A stretch of 64,000 bases of DNA from Gonocerus acuteangulatus (GCA_946811695.1 OX328123.1:125227896-125291895), one strand, 5' to 3'. Shown: positions 36,310-48,940, counted from the first letter of the stretch. Notes: generated from the letters alone by a model not told the origin. A program made the numbers and translations.

Positions 36310-37520
36310 AAACATTCATTAAAATCGGTTAAAATTAAGAGGCTGTAGCCTTTTTTCGAAATGTCGTTTGGCCCGAGAGGGAAAATCGCTTGCGCCTATG
36401 AAGAACATGTTTATCTGGCGACTATTCGGCGTAGCATCGGAACTGCTACTTAGCACGTTACACAACCGGTGTACAGATATATCAGAAATATACCAAGATT
36501 CCAAAATTTTTCATGTCAAAGCAAACTTTTTTTCAAATACTTCCTGAACAGCAAAAGCAACCAAAAATAATACAATTTAGTTTAGATAAATTTCAAAATT
36601 CATTTTGTTTGTATTAACCGTTTCTGTAGACCCAAACCAAAAATTAATTAAAACAACTAGTTGTATCAACGTTTCTCGTAAACGAATACATATATCCCTT
36701 TAATGATGGTTTAATTTGTTTTCCTACTTAAGTAAACCTATAAAAACTGCCTGCAAAACTTAAGCACTACAATTTGTTTTCAAAAACCGTATTCTAATGA
36801 ATGATTCTGCGGCTGAACTTTTAAATTGTATGACAGTTTGTACAAAAATTTTCAAAATCGGGTCATTTTTGGGATAGGTACAGAGCTAACAGACAAAGAA
36901 CTGTTATATATACATACAAATTAGAACCACCGTTATTTTCATGATACATTGGTTTTGAAACGTGAAATTGCTTGGTCGACTCTTTAGGAGTGCTTCATGA
37001 GGAAGGAGAAAAGAAATGAAAACTTCATGGGAAATCCCTTATTTTACTAGACTCCTCTCGGTATAATCTTATTCTTAAGAAATTTTTAATTTTAAGAAGA
37101 TGTATTTCGATTTAATATTGTTAAAACAGCTAAACAAACCAGAACCAAGTCCATTAACTGCAGACATTATCAGATCAGCAAGGAAGAGGCTGAACCTGAA
37201 CTGGGGAAGCATCAAACACTTAAAGAAACGATTACTGCTGTGGCGTGTGCCGAGAACAGCAGGATTGTCTAGGCCAACTCCTCACTGCTCCGATAATAAA
37301 ATGAACTGAAGAAGGCAGTTTAAACGGAGAGAAACGAGGGAGGAGAGACATTAAAGGAGTAATTGAAACTGAAACTGAGTGCCTTTTAGCTTCTTTCTTT
37401 CGGGAGGCCAATTACACGAAAAGCTATTAAGAGAAAAGGGCAATGTTCAAGGGAAGGAGAACAGTGAAGATCTACTCATTATATTCACTACAATACAGGA
37501 CTTTCAGTTCTAGAAAGAAA
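36310..37520. other. Intergenic DNA with a piece of the 6.6-kb repeat family
   Basis: The stretch 36895-36990 (TAGAACCACCGTTATTTTC, then GAAACGTGAAATT) is a diverged copy of the segment after the (TA)n tract at 6730. An open frame at 37100-37309 (charged, 69 codons) has no recognisable domain and is not called. Confidence 0.4.
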
Positions 37521-37534
37521 AGGACATTTAGAGG

Positions 37535-37745
37535 CCTCCCCGGGTTGTAGTAGCTAGCATGTTGGATTCTCATGTGGAAAATGCGGGTTCAAGAACCACC
37601 TGCAGCTGGTTGAGTTTTCTCATTATAGGAACCGTTGAAGAAATTCCCGGCCTGCTGGATGTTTCAGAAGAGTAGAAAGCTATGAATATTCGTGTGCTAA
37701 AGGTCTCGCTACAGACGAAAAAGGGGAATTAAATAAAAAAAAAAT
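37535..37745 (+). mobile_element. tRNA-derived SINE
   Basis: A B-box-like GGGTTCAAGAACC (about 37588) follows an A-box-like GGTTGTAGTAGCTAGCATG (about 37544). The element ends in an A-rich tail (about 37730-37745). The spacing and structure are those of a tRNA-headed SINE. Confidence 0.55.
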
Positions 37746-38207
37746 TAAACAGGGTAAATAAACAGGCTAAAATTCCAAAATTAAATAATCTTAACTTTTG
37801 ATGATGTCCGTTTTAGGCACAGGTGTTTTACATAGATCTTAAATGAAATCGAAATATTGAGTAGAACCAATGATGATGATTTCTTGAATAATTTGAAATG
37901 GCTAACTATGGGACAACTAGAGAGTGGCTGCAGATCTTGTGATCCGTGTATGAGTTTCCTGTATGTTCAGTCTTCTACAGCGATTCATTACAATTTAAAT
38001 TTACTCCATTCGAGTATCTACTGTGTAACGTATTGATGACTGCAAATGGCAAGAAAAATAGAAATTGTAAAATTTGGGTTTATTAAGGTACTAATACAAA
38101 ACAAATTCGAAATTGTACACTCTACCGGATTTCTTAATGAAAAATGTTTTTAGCTCTTTAAGTTTTTACTACCAAAAGCTATACTCTGTTGAATTCTAGC
38201 AAAAGGG

Positions 38208-38390
38208 GTCTCCCGTGGTCTAGTGGATAGCCTTAGATTCATAAGCAGGAGATGGTGGGTTCGATCCCCATCGGCGGCAGGAATTTTCTCATCCCATGGC
38301 TCGTAGGGAAAATTCCTCACTGCACCATGGATGTCGGCGCTAATGGCCTACTTGTCGAAGCGCCGTAAAAACAAAGGAAAAAAATTCTAT
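38208..38390 (+). mobile_element. tRNA-derived SINE with recognisable tRNA head
   Basis: The head has A-box TGGTCTAGTGG (about 38218) and B-box GGTTCGATCCC (about 38259), in a tRNA-like sequence ending CGGCGGCAG. The body (GTCGGCGCTAATGGCC, about 38333) ends GCGCCGTAAAAACAAAG, and the same tail occurs at 56350-56395. Too divergent after the head to be a functional tRNA gene. Confidence 0.7.
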
Positions 38391-38469
38391 CAAAACTCGT
38401 ACATTATAACAGACAGAGCTGGAGAAATTGGCGGAGCATCGGGAACATTTTACAGGGTGTCCAGCCTTA

Positions 38470-38520
38470 AACTATTTATTATTTAAATTTTAACGTCCAT
38501 TATTATTAACTAAGAATTTT
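38470..38520 (-). repeat. SINE 3'-end fragment
   Basis: ATTTTAACGTCCATTATTAT and on to CTAAGAATTTTGGGAC is the reverse complement of the 3' part of the SINE at 58332-58550. Confidence 0.55.
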
Positions 38521-38564
38521 GGGACGGAGCCTTATACTAAGAGCCAGCCATATAGATTAAGAAA

Positions 38565-38728
38565 ATATTAGCTGACTAAGACAATATTGAATAAGTTCAT
38601 AAAACACTAGTAACAATAGCTCACATCTTTATGGGCCTTATACTAAGAGCCATATATATATATATGCATATATGTGAACTATTGTTAGTAGCGTTTTCTT
38701 AACTTATTCAATATTTTCTTAATCAGCT
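38565..38728. repeat. Inverted repeat, about 55-bp arms
   Basis: AGCTGACTAAGACAATATTG...CTCACA (left) and TGTGAACTATTG...CTTAATCAGCT (right) are imperfect reverse complements around a (TA)-rich centre at 38652-38666. Confidence 0.65.
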
Positions 38729-38729
38729 A

Positions 38730-39430
38730 TTTGAAGACTTAGAGGTTTGCCTCCGCCTCAAAAGTTGCCTTGTTTAATAAGCTTTAAAATTGTACCTTTT
38801 CGTTTTAGGAAAAAAAAAATTATTTCAGTCAATTTTCTTCTGATATCGAAGTTAAAACCAATAAATGTGGGTTAGTGTGAAGGAGCCATTCTGAACTCAT
38901 TCTTTAATTTCACACGATAATGTTGATGTCCCATCCTTCCCACACTTAGCACACACACATTTTGTTCTGATTAAGGATTGGAGGACACTTCGGTATCAAG
39001 GGTGAATAGCGATACATTAACCGCCCTGCATATATGGGTTATTTAGTAAGAGAAATGTTTGAAATGAACAAACAAATAAATCTTAATAGAATAAAGCAGA
39101 ATAAACGCATATATATGAATATTAAACTATTTCGTTCATTGAGGAATCGCATCACTGAGAAGGTCATTTTTATCCAGTCGAGACCCATTGCACACCATGT
39201 GTGCAATTGATTTTCAAGGCTATAGGACGGCCAGAAATTATCAGTTATTCGAAGTAAGCTGATTTTTCTTGAACTAATGAAATCTGTGAAGTATAGGAAA
39301 ACGAAATGTAACGGTGCTGAATCCTCTCCTCGCAAAACAAATTTGGCTGAATTGCTCCATGAACACCCGGTGTGGAATGATCTTATTTATGCGAATTCCC
39401 AAACGAATTGGGCGATTTCCATTGTAAACT
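38730..39430. other. Intergenic DNA, no gene seen
   Basis: No recognised feature before the (TA)n tract. Confidence 0.3.
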
Positions 39431-39432
39431 TG

Positions 39433-39435
<3 letters not shown>

Positions 39436-39494
<59 letters not shown>
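39436..39494. repeat. (TA)n microsatellite
   Basis: About 58 bp of alternating TA. Confidence 0.95.
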
Positions 39495-39499
<5 letters not shown>

Positions 39500-39891
39500 T
39501 GAACAATATAAAGTAAATAAAATTTCGCTAGGACTGTGTTTTCGCTGTTCAAAAAAATTTGTCGTCTCGAATGCGTTAGATAAAAGTTAACGGGAAACGG
39601 GAGAAGCTTTGGGTTCTGAGATAAATGGACACTTATCGTTTTGCTTTGTAATTGGAAGTACTTCTCGTATTGAGGGCCTGTAATTAAATCAGCTGATTCT
39701 TTTTCAGCTCTAGTTACGTCACTGTACCCAGTATACAGATGAAACAATACAAATTGCAGGCGATGAGAACTGAGCAAGTGTTTCTACTGGGGGAGGGGCA
39801 TTTTTTGTCACAAGGATGTTTTTCTCTCCTTTAGTAGTACATAACATAATAAAAACATTTGACTCAGAGGAACTGAGGCATCATGAACATT

Positions 39892-39933
39892 GGATTCCAA
39901 GAACGGAAAAATGTATTTCCGTTCTTGGAATCC
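39892..39933. repeat. Perfect 18-bp hairpin
   Basis: GGATTCCAAGAACGGAAA (39892-39909), 6-nt loop AATGTA, exact reverse complement (39916-39933). No gene borders it. Confidence 0.8.
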
Positions 39934-41500
39934 CTCGCATCATACGGAAAGCTTAAATAAGAAACAATTAAAAATTTTTTCGATATTTTCTGAAAAATCT
40001 AAACTCCAAGTCTAAGGATAACTAGAAAATGGCGAGACTTTAGGAGCCACAATGCACAGGAAACAGATAATAATCAACATTAAGTGAACATTATTTACTC
40101 CAACTTGTGACACTATGACGAAAACAATAACAATCTACTTACGGCTTTTACTGTAACATTTTACTCTTAAATAAATAAATAAAAACACTTAAAGGAAACC
40201 ATATAAAAAAATCACTCAAAGTAACTAACCCAACACGTTTAACATTTAAGCGTAGATTTCATAACAGACAAGGGAAGTATATGGTGGTGGAGCCACCGAG
40301 CGTGAGGAACTCCCTTCCAGCCATACTCAGAAATATAAATTAAAATAAAACATTAAATTTCAATTGCATACTTATTACATATCAGGTTTATAAATCAGCT
40401 TCCAATCATTCGCCTTTGCTATCCTAAAGCACTTTCGGAACTTTGACTTCGATTTCCCAACATCAGGTATAAGTGTTTCACTCATTTTCTTCCAGGTTCC
40501 TGATAAATTTCTTTTCTTCGGGATGTTGTTGTGTAGGAATTGACATTTTTGAAGAAAACATAAAAGAAATTGTATATTTCTATTCTAAGCTTTCCAAATG
40601 TCACAAGGAATAAGTATTGCAACGCACTAAGATGAGTTCCTGCGAGTCGGACTATTATTTCTATTACATTCTAATAGTCAAACGTAACTCATATTTGTAT
40701 GTCATAGTTTTGATGAATAGCAATCGCCTTGAAATCATTCATTAAAAAAAATCCAAAACGAAAATTCCATAAACTTCAAGGTTTTTTAACATTCAAAAAT
40801 TATACAATGTTTTTGGCAATAGCTTGAGTGCTGCTTTTCATTGATGATTTTGATTCCCCTATGACAAATTGCCTATAAAAAATCTCGGTCAATGACAGTT
40901 CACGCAAGGCCGTAATCCCTTGAACTTTTTTATCGCGCGAATTTTGCATAAAACAGACAGTCGGCGGAAATATTCTGAACTTAATGAACTTGGCCGTTTT
41001 TTTTTTCTTTTTCTTATTAAACAATGTATTTTTATACAAAATGTCTTCGAAATCTTACCATTTGTGAGCCTGTTAAAGCGATCCTCTTGTGTCCATTATA
41101 TATACATACATTCACATATATATATATATATATATATAAAAGGAACAATTGATTCAGTTAAACATCGTTCCAGACGTTTAAAAGTCATCTAAACTAAGAT
41201 ATTAAATTCTTTGTTGCGTTTGGAGGTTAATAAATATTAGGGGGGAAAAAATCAATTTCTGACATGAAAAGTTTTGATCTTTGAATATTTTTTTTAAATA
41301 TAAGAAAAATGTTTGGGAAATCGCTGTATGTGAAAAGCGGAAATTCAAAAGCTTACTTTATTTTCTAGAATAGTAGTGTCCCAGCTGTAGTCCATGACCC
41401 AGTATTATATAAAGCTCTGCAAAATAAGTGTTTTTAAAGTGGATTGAGGTGTTCCCCGTAAATGAAAAGTGGCACAGTGGTTGCTGTTCCACTGGCGCAC
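39934..41500. other. Intergenic DNA with short repeat copies
   Basis: At about 40610-40670 lies a diverged copy of the GCGCTAAGATGA...CCTGCGAGTCGGACT repeat seen near 315, 46960 and 49380. A short (TA)n lies at 41118-41138. No gene. Confidence 0.4.
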
Positions 41501-41569
41501 ATTTCTCTGAAGTTTGAAGCAATTTCACTCACTGAATCATCACAAAAGTGAGTGGTGGTGCTCCTGCAC

Positions 41570-43640
41570 TCGCCTGACAGTGGCTGTCTTGGGCTCATCA
41601 GAAATTTAATTACTAGTGATAACAGACTGACGCGACAACTGAAATCTTCCTTGTCCCTATTCCGTTCTGAATCCTTTAGCGAGTACCTTTCATCCCTCTC
41701 TACCCAAGATTGTTCCTTGTGGACAGTCACCCGTAAAATCCTTAAGTTTCACCCAATTCCTTCTCCCCTCAAACGCAGCGATGGGACCTGGGCCAGAAGT
41801 GATGAAGAAAAGGCGCTCCTCCTCTCTACACACCTAACCACCGTACTTTCCTCCAATCCTCACAAGATGAAAATATCGAAGATTACCTAAATTCTTTTTT
41901 ACCTTTGCCCTTCCCTCCCAAAGCTTTCCATCCGTTCGAAGTAAAATACATAATCAAACACCTCCCTAGGAAATCTCCCAGCTATGACCTTATCACTTTC
42001 ACAATACTTAAAAACCTCTCCCAGAAAGCCACATTATGTGAGGAATCTGATCCTCTAGGGATGTGATTTTCTGTATAACTCAATTCGAAGAACAGCCTAT
42101 TTCCCGATTCCGTGGAAACACTCATCGTTATCGTTATTCTCAAACCCTTTAAACCTCCAGATTGTGCTTCTTCATATCAGCCTTCTCCCATTAATGTCTA
42201 AAATATACGAAAAACTCCTTTACAAAAGAATCCTCCCAATCATAGAATCCTCAAAGAAAATTCCCAACCATCAATTTGGTTTCTGCTTCCAACACTCCAC
42301 AATTCAACAGTGCTTACGAGTTGTAGACGCAATATCCTCGCTTGGACGTAAGAGGTGTAGCACGAGTGCCTTTCTCGACGTTGCTCAAGCATTTGGCACC
42401 CGGGATTACTTTACAAAGTAAAGCTAAATACTGCAACAAACCTATTTCCTTGTCCTGAAATCCTACCTGTCAAATAGATCCTTCCAAGTCAAACAAGGCA
42501 CAACTCATTCCCCGACCTGCTCCATAAATGGTGGTGTCCCCCAAGGGACTATTATTGGTATTCTCCTTTTCCTTCTTTATACTGCGGATATTCCCACTAA
42601 CCCCCAAACCCTACTAACCTCATATGCAGATGACACTGCCATCCTATCAACGTCCCCTGATTCTTCAATAGCATCCCAACACCTGCAGGAACATCTTTGT
42701 GCTACTATACAACATTGGAGTGAAAGGTAGAGAATAAAAATCAACGCAGAAAAATGTAAACAGATGACATTCACTCTCAACCGAAGATCATGGCCTCCTG
42801 TCTACCTCAAAGACACTCCACTCCCGGAAGGTTCGATATCTAGGATTATACCTTGACAGCCGAATGACATGGAACCCTCACACGAGACTGAAAAGACAAG
42901 AACTGAACAAAAGATACGGACAGCTCAGACGACTCCTTGGACCTTCATCTAAATTATCGATACAGAACAAACTAACGATATACAAAACAATCATTCGACC
43001 AATATGGACATATGGACTTCAACTCTGGGGATCTGCAAAACCATCCAACATCAACAGAATACAGGTATTCCAGTCCAAAGTTCTTCGTAAAATTCAAAAT
43101 TACTCTATGGAAAATATTTTAATGAATTCAACCAACTTGGATAAACTCTTTATCTTCACTGATGGGTCCAAATCAGATAATGGTGTGGGAGCAGCAGCTG
43201 TAATTGATGGAAAAAGCATTACCAAGAAACTTAATGATAATTGTAGCATATTTACAGCTGAGCTCTTCGGCATCCTTATTGGACTGAACAACATTAGGAC
43301 AGACAGACGAGACGTGATTCTGTGCACTGACTCATTGAACGCAGCAAACAGATACTGTAATCATTGAGTAATAATAGACATTTTCAAAACTATTCACTCA
43401 CATAACAAGCACATCACAATGTACTGGCTGCCAGGGCATGAAGGTTTAGGAAAAAGCTCCCTAGCTCGACTTATCAATCACACGTGAAGACTTGACCAAT
43501 ACAATCAAACAATATGTTTTAAATTATTGGCAAGACAGCTGGACTCGACTAACCGAACTACGAATTATTGAGGGACAGCAGCCAGTACATAAACACAATA
43601 CTTTCTTACTTGCAGGACACTAAACTATACACTCACATCT
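41570..43640 (+). pseudogene. Broken Jockey-like RT fused to an RNase H domain
   Basis: Across three frames the plus strand reads reverse-transcriptase landmarks in order: a linker region (SSLSTQDCSLWTVTRKILKF, 41700s), YEKLLYKRILPIIESSKKIP with NHQFGF (about 42208-42280), GVPQGTIIGILLFLLYTADI (about 42533), SYADDTAIL (about 42620), then RQELNKRYGQLRRLLGPSSK...IWTYGLQLWGSAKP (42890-43050), typical of the Jockey clade. At about 43100 the text passes in frame into an RNase H domain (IFTDGSKSDNGVG, AELFGI, CTDSLN; later YWLPGHEG) of another style. Several stops and frame changes make it dead. The domain switch suggests a deletion or recombination between two elements. Confidence 0.8.
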
Positions 43641-44685
43641 GAAGATATCTGCTGAATAACCAGAAGCTTGCAGGCATATAACATACATTTTCAAACCTCT
43701 GGTTATGGAAATAATTTAATTAAATACCCATCCTAATGCTGAGTCATTAGACCATACAGGTACTACCTTTAAGGAGTGAAATCTATGATTAAAAAAAGAA
43801 AATAATAAAAAATTTCTAGAATAAAGGTTCTGAAGTAATTTTCGATAGAAGATGTCAATTAAAGAAAAGAGAGGTAAAAACGGTTCATTTTGTTCGATTT
43901 ACTCTGTATTTTATGGTTTGCTATTTTTAAATTAATTTGAGCAGAAATAATAGTTTGCTTTGAAATGGTTGTTTACACGCGGAATTCTAAGAGAAAGAGA
44001 GCGCAATTTTTGCAACTGTCAGTTACTCGCACTTAAATCCAACTTTTGTTTAACTCATCCGTAGAGTAGGTGTTAATTTTTTTCACAAAATAGTACCTAC
44101 ATTTAAGATAGCACTAGGCATAAGAATGTTATGGATTCACGCTAAAATGGTACATTTCCTGCGTATCATAATATTTGTTTTAGAAAACAGAAGCCCTGAA
44201 TAACATTTATAAAACGAGTTCACACTCATCAAATACGATCATGGCACCCTACTTGCTGGAATCATATAATAAGCTTCTGTATTTCATTTGGAGATAAGCG
44301 ATTCAAATGAGAACAATGCGACCGCATGGGAATGTCAAAATTCTGAAATTATCTGAGAGCCGATATGAAGAGAAGAAAGTGTATTGTTGTAACATCGGCG
44401 TGGAGTGTATATTCGGCGACGAACAAGGACCACCTGTTGTCGCTAAAAGGGGCCTAGCCGAGCCCTATTGTACAGCAGAGTTCCGAGATAGCAAGCAGCC
44501 AACATAATATCTATAATGTCGGGCTTATCATGCTGGCACTGCCCTATCCACGCTTACTTAGTCTCTCTAATTAACTAGCTTAATCCTCTATTTAACCCAG
44601 TTACAAATTATCATAACTAATATTACATTGTTAATAAAGCCTTTAATTTTTATTAAATTCTTGGTTGAAATGGCGAAAATATTGA
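43641..44685. other. Intergenic DNA, no gene seen
   Basis: A 66-codon frame at 44307-44507 (with two Cys pairs) is not recognisable and is left uncalled. Confidence 0.3.
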
Positions 44686-44689
44686 AAGT

Positions 44690-45300
44690 CCCCTTTTTTA
44701 GCGCGTTTCCTTCCTACCTCAAAGGAGAGGAAACGCACGTATGATGCAATCCGGAAGTGCTGAGGAGAAAAGTTCATGTTTCAGAACCAATGAATTACGG
44801 AAATAATGGTGGTTCAAATTCGCATGTATGCACGTATATAAACATACATATTTGTCTGTTCGCTCTCTTAGTGACTCAAAATTGGTACGATTTTGAGGAA
44901 ATTTACTAAAAAAAATCTTTCGTCTAATTAGAAAGGTCAAGTTCGTCAACGAGCAGAATCCGGCCTCCGGAACATGGTATTTGGGGCGTAATTCGCCCAA
45001 AACAAATCTTAGCGCCTAAATTATCTCGTTCGACTGCATTAAGCTACTCGTTTTATAGGTTTCTTAAACTAAGAAAAATAATGAAACCATTTTTCAAGAT
45101 ATACATGGAAAAATGGAGGCAAATACTTTTACAGACTAGTTTCAGTTTGGATAATCAGAAACGATTGATTCAGGTGAAACTCGTTACAGATGTAAGACAT
45201 TCACATAATTAAAGATATTTAAATTGTAGGTAGTTTTTTAGTTTAGCGTTAGGAGGTAGGGAAAAATTAACATTTATTTTTACACATAAAAAGTTATCGG
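44690..45300 (-). repeat. Large interspersed repeat, inverted copy
   Basis: The reverse complement contains the CAATCCGGAAGTGC-side text, the GAACCACCATTATTTCCG-type segment and the CGAACTTGACCTTTC...region in the order seen at 6530-6872. A (TA)n expansion is not present here. Confidence 0.55.
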
Positions 45301-46250
45301 ATCTTGGCATATTTTCTAAAATATCTCAAAAACGGTCGAAAAATCACCGTAAGTGGAATGTAACCATTTGAAAGCATACTAAATTCCATACAAAACAATA
45401 TTCTGATGTAATTTTCGAAGGAGCAATGTAAGTCGGAGAACTGAATATTTAAAACTTCGAAATTGTAAGTATTTTTCTTTTCAACGTTTTTTTGTCTCGG
45501 TTTATCTAACTTTTTAAGTTCTTGATGTATTTTACAATTGCATGTAACAGTAAAATGAGTATTTTAGTAAAACAAGGTAAGAATTTGCGAAATATATTGG
45601 TAATACAGATTTCTTCGGGTGAGCGTTGAGAAGGTTGGGGAGTCATTCCCGCTTAGAATAGTATCCGTTTCCTGTTGTGGCACAAACAATTAAATCTTCC
45701 TTCTCTTTAAAACTTTTTTTTATATTTTGCAAGAAAGATCAAAACCAACCATAAACTGCAAATAATTAAATATTGATGGATTTCCACAATCGACAGACAT
45801 TATTTGAATCTTTTAATTATTAAATTTCTTGGAAAAGTTGCACATTTTCCTTTTATTTGAAAATTTATATAAAATTACTGACACCTTTTGTTAGTATTTC
45901 AGTCTAGATTCATGCATAGAATAGTGGATTGCTTAGAAAGAACATTTTTAGTATGAAAGATGGTAATCATTAGAGAACACAAATCATTCTTTTCAGGTCA
46001 TGCATGAATGGCAGTCGTGTTAATACTATTACGTACGTATTATCAGCTTAATAAAAAGAAAAATCCTATGGTTGTATTCATAAATTATTTTATGTCTGCA
46101 CATCTAAGAAATAATTTAGGGACGTTTAAACTTCGCAATGTGTAGTGAAGGTAAAAGCTAATTGTAATGTAAGGTACTTGTAATCGGAAAAAGTAGTTGC
46201 AATTTCCATTATTATTACATGAATTGAAATGGTAATTGTAATTACATTTC
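45301..46250. other. Intergenic DNA, no gene seen
   Basis: AT-rich. Near 46160-46250 begins TAATGGAAATTGCAATTAC-like text belonging to the tandem-repeat family that follows. Confidence 0.35.
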
Positions 46251-46258
46251 ATCTAAAG

Positions 46259-46907
46259 TAATGGAAATAACTGAAGGGAATGGGGATTCCATTTTTCACA
46301 ATCCTGTCAGAGATACACTAATGGAAATAATTATTTATACTTGTGTATCTCTAAGATACTCTAAGGCTCCCCTCATCCAAAAAGTCTCCTTTTCCCTCGA
46401 AACTCGCAGTTCCCATCTCTTGTAATCCGATTCCAATCGGTTTGTAATGGCCAATGCCAAATCCAGGAATGGTAATGGAAATAACTGAAGGGAATGGGGA
46501 TTCCATTTTCCACAATCCTGTCAGAGATACACTAATGGAAATAATTATTTATACTTGTGTATCTCTAAGATACTCTAAGGCTCCCCTCATCCAAAAAGTC
46601 TCCTTTTCCCTCGAAACTCGCAGTTCCCATCTCTTGTAATCCGATTCCAATCGGTTTGTAATGGCCAATGCCAAATCCAGGAATGGTAATGGAAATAACT
46701 GAAGGGAATGGGGATTCCATTTTCCACAATCCTGTCAGAGATACACTAATGGAAATAATTATTTATACTTGTGTATCTCTAAGATACTCTAAGGCTCCCC
46801 TCATCCAAAAAGTCTCCTTTTCCCTCGAAACTCGCAGTTCCCATCTCTTGTAATCCGATTCCAATCGGTTTGTAATGGCCAATGCCAAATCCAGGAATGG
46901 TAATGGA
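46259..46907. repeat. Tandem array, three copies of a 214-bp unit
   Basis: ATGGAAATAACTGAAGGGAA starts copies at 46261, 46475 and 46689, exactly 214 bp apart, and the copies are nearly identical (one visible T/C change in ATTTTTCAC versus ATTTTCCAC). Each unit has a CCGATTCCAATCGG palindrome. Identical 61-codon open frames in copies two and three are periodicity effects. Confidence 0.95.
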
Positions 46908-46929
46908 AATTGCGATCACTTTTTCCGAT

Positions 46930-47010
46930 TGCAAGTAATGGCAATAAAAAAAAAGCCCGACTCGCAGTAACTGCGTCATCTTAGCGCGTTTCCGTGCATC
47001 TCGAAGAAAT
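46930..47010 (-). repeat. Short interspersed repeat (CGACTCGCAG...TTAGCGCG family)
   Basis: CCCGACTCGCAGTAACTGCG followed by TCATCTTAGCGCGTTTCCG. The same core occurs inverted near 315 and 40630, and in this orientation at 49376-49415. Confidence 0.6.
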
Positions 47011-47569
47011 GGAATAGATTAGGCATCACAAATCAAAGGAAACTGACAGTAGCCAACTTACACAGAAGCGGATAATTCTTAATCCTCATTCTTGAGGTAG
47101 GCTGAATAAGCTAATACAATTATGTACTGAAAACGTACTCACTCCACGCTCAGAAGGCTCTATTCCAAACAACCGAAAATTCGTTGTCATTTTAATTTTC
47201 TTGTTTTACTAGCAAATTCGTTTTACTGTTATAATCAACTGTAAATATGTGCTTCATGGCAAATAAAAGTCCATTCTCTCGTGGATTAAGCCTTTCTATA
47301 AAATAAGAAATAATGATAACTTCATCTGTAGCCATATGAGGAAGGTTATATAGATAGGAGAATTCAAAACAAACCTATGTATACGCCATGATGATTAGCC
47401 AGTCATTTTGATTACCACAGCCACTCCAAACTTATTACCAATACCTTTTATAGTTTTTTGGCTTATTTAACTAAAATACTAATTTTACTCATAAATGCAA
47501 TTAAAAACAAAAACAACCAATTAAAAGTGAATTAAACAAAGACAAAAGCAAGTTCAAAAGAAGAAAACA
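47011..47569. other. Intergenic DNA, no gene seen
   Basis: No protein-like frame was recognised. Confidence 0.3.
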
Positions 47570-48195
47570 ATAACTTTTTAAGTTTTTTGCGTTTATATCT
47601 CTGATTTACATTGCCCCATCGAAAATTGCTTCAGAACCCATTTTGTAGAGAATTTAGCAAGCATTCGAGTGGTTACCTTGCACTTACCACGATTTACCAA
47701 CCGTTTTTGAGATATTTACGAAAAATGTACGAAGATCCGAAAACTTTTTGTCTATTAATAATTTTTTTTTTCGCATACTTCCTTCACTCCAAATATAACC
47801 AAAATTTAAACATCTTAGTGAAGATGAATTTCCAAGATGTAGAAAATATTTCAATTGAAACCTGCTATTCTAATACCCGCAAAAAAATAATGACTTACAA
47901 AAACATTTGTTCCATTTTTCTAAAAACCTGTTACAGATATCGCCTTAAAAATGGTTTCATTCGTTTTCTTATGTTAAGAAACATATAAAACAAGTACCTG
48001 CAATCATATGAACTCAAAAACGTAAGCGTTACGTTTTTTTTGGGCGAATTTTGCCCCAAACGCCATCTTCCTTTGGGCAGATTCTGCTGGTTAACGAACT
48101 GGACCTTTCAAATTAGACGACAGATTATTCAGATTATTGTGCCAAATTTCATCAAAATCGGACTATTTTAGCGAACAGACAAACATATATATATA

Positions 48196-48873
48196 CAGGG
48201 TGTCTATAAAAGAACTCCGGGGTTTTAAGACAAAATATTTTAATAAAGTAAAAAACGTACATACATGTTTTATACATGATTAGAAAGCTTACATTTTCAA
48301 GATTTTTTAACAACTTAGTAAAGTTCAATGTGAGCTCCGTTAGTGGCACGGCACACGTCGAAACGGTATTCTACCTCTTCCCATGTCCTGGCGAGCATGT
48401 CTGGGGGAACGGACGCCACGCAATGGGCGAGCAGATGGGGCGCCGCCACACTTCAGTTTGCGTGTGCGTGAGTCACTGGACGCTCGTTTCGGTAACAGGT
48501 GGATTGGAAGGGAAGGACCTATTCCATGGCCACCAAGGAGCCCTGATATGACTCCGTTGGACTTTTTCTTCTGGGGGCATATCAAGAATCTTGTGTATGC
48601 AGAGAAAATTCGAGATGTTATCCATCTCAGGGAACGAATAGTGAATTGCGTGGCGCCCGTTCCCCCAGACATGCTCGCCAGGACATGGGAAGAGGTAGAA
48701 TACCGTTTCGACGTGTGCCGTGCCACTAACGGAGCTCACATTGAACTTTACTAAGTTGTTAAAAAATCTTGAAAATGTAAGCTTTCTAATCATGTATAAA
48801 ACATGTATGTACGTTTTTTACTTTATTAAAATATTTTGTCTTAAAACCCCGGAGTTTTTTTATAGACACCCTG
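48196..48873 (+). mobile_element. Snap-back Tc1/mariner (IS630-type) element with about 230-bp arms
   Basis: Ends CAGGGTGTCTATAAAA and reverse complement, flanked by TA (48194-48195, 48874-48875). The inverted arms are unusually long (about 48196-48425 and 48645-48873) and include transposase-coding sequence in both, so the 3' end of an element has been copied inverted onto the other side. The spacer is about 220 bp. Confidence 0.85.
48428..48754 (+). pseudogene. Tc1/mariner-superfamily transposase, C-terminal fragment
   Basis: The frame (open from 48383, ending at TAA 48752-48754) carries the DDE_3-type catalytic end: an RWIGREGPIPWPPRSPDMTP stretch with the final catalytic Asp, then LDFFFWGHIKNLVYAE, RERIVNCVAPVPPDMLARTW and the family-typical ending CRATNGAHIELY. 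Upstream catalytic residues and the whole DNA-binding half are missing, replaced by an inverted copy of this same C-terminal end. It cannot transpose by itself. Confidence 0.82.
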
Positions 48874-48886
48874 TATACATATATAT

Positions 48887-48940
<54 letters not shown>

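Noticed and set aside
38213..38282. A functional tRNA gene
   Set aside because: A- and B-boxes are present, but the sequence continues into a conserved SINE body and tail shared with other loci, and the cloverleaf stems do not pair fully by eye.
46454..46853. Duplicated 61-aa protein genes
   Set aside because: Frames follow the 214-bp satellite period and no similarity to proteins is recognisable.
48340..48793. Minus-strand ORFs over the snap-back element
   Set aside because: They are the complementary frames of the inverted transposase arms.
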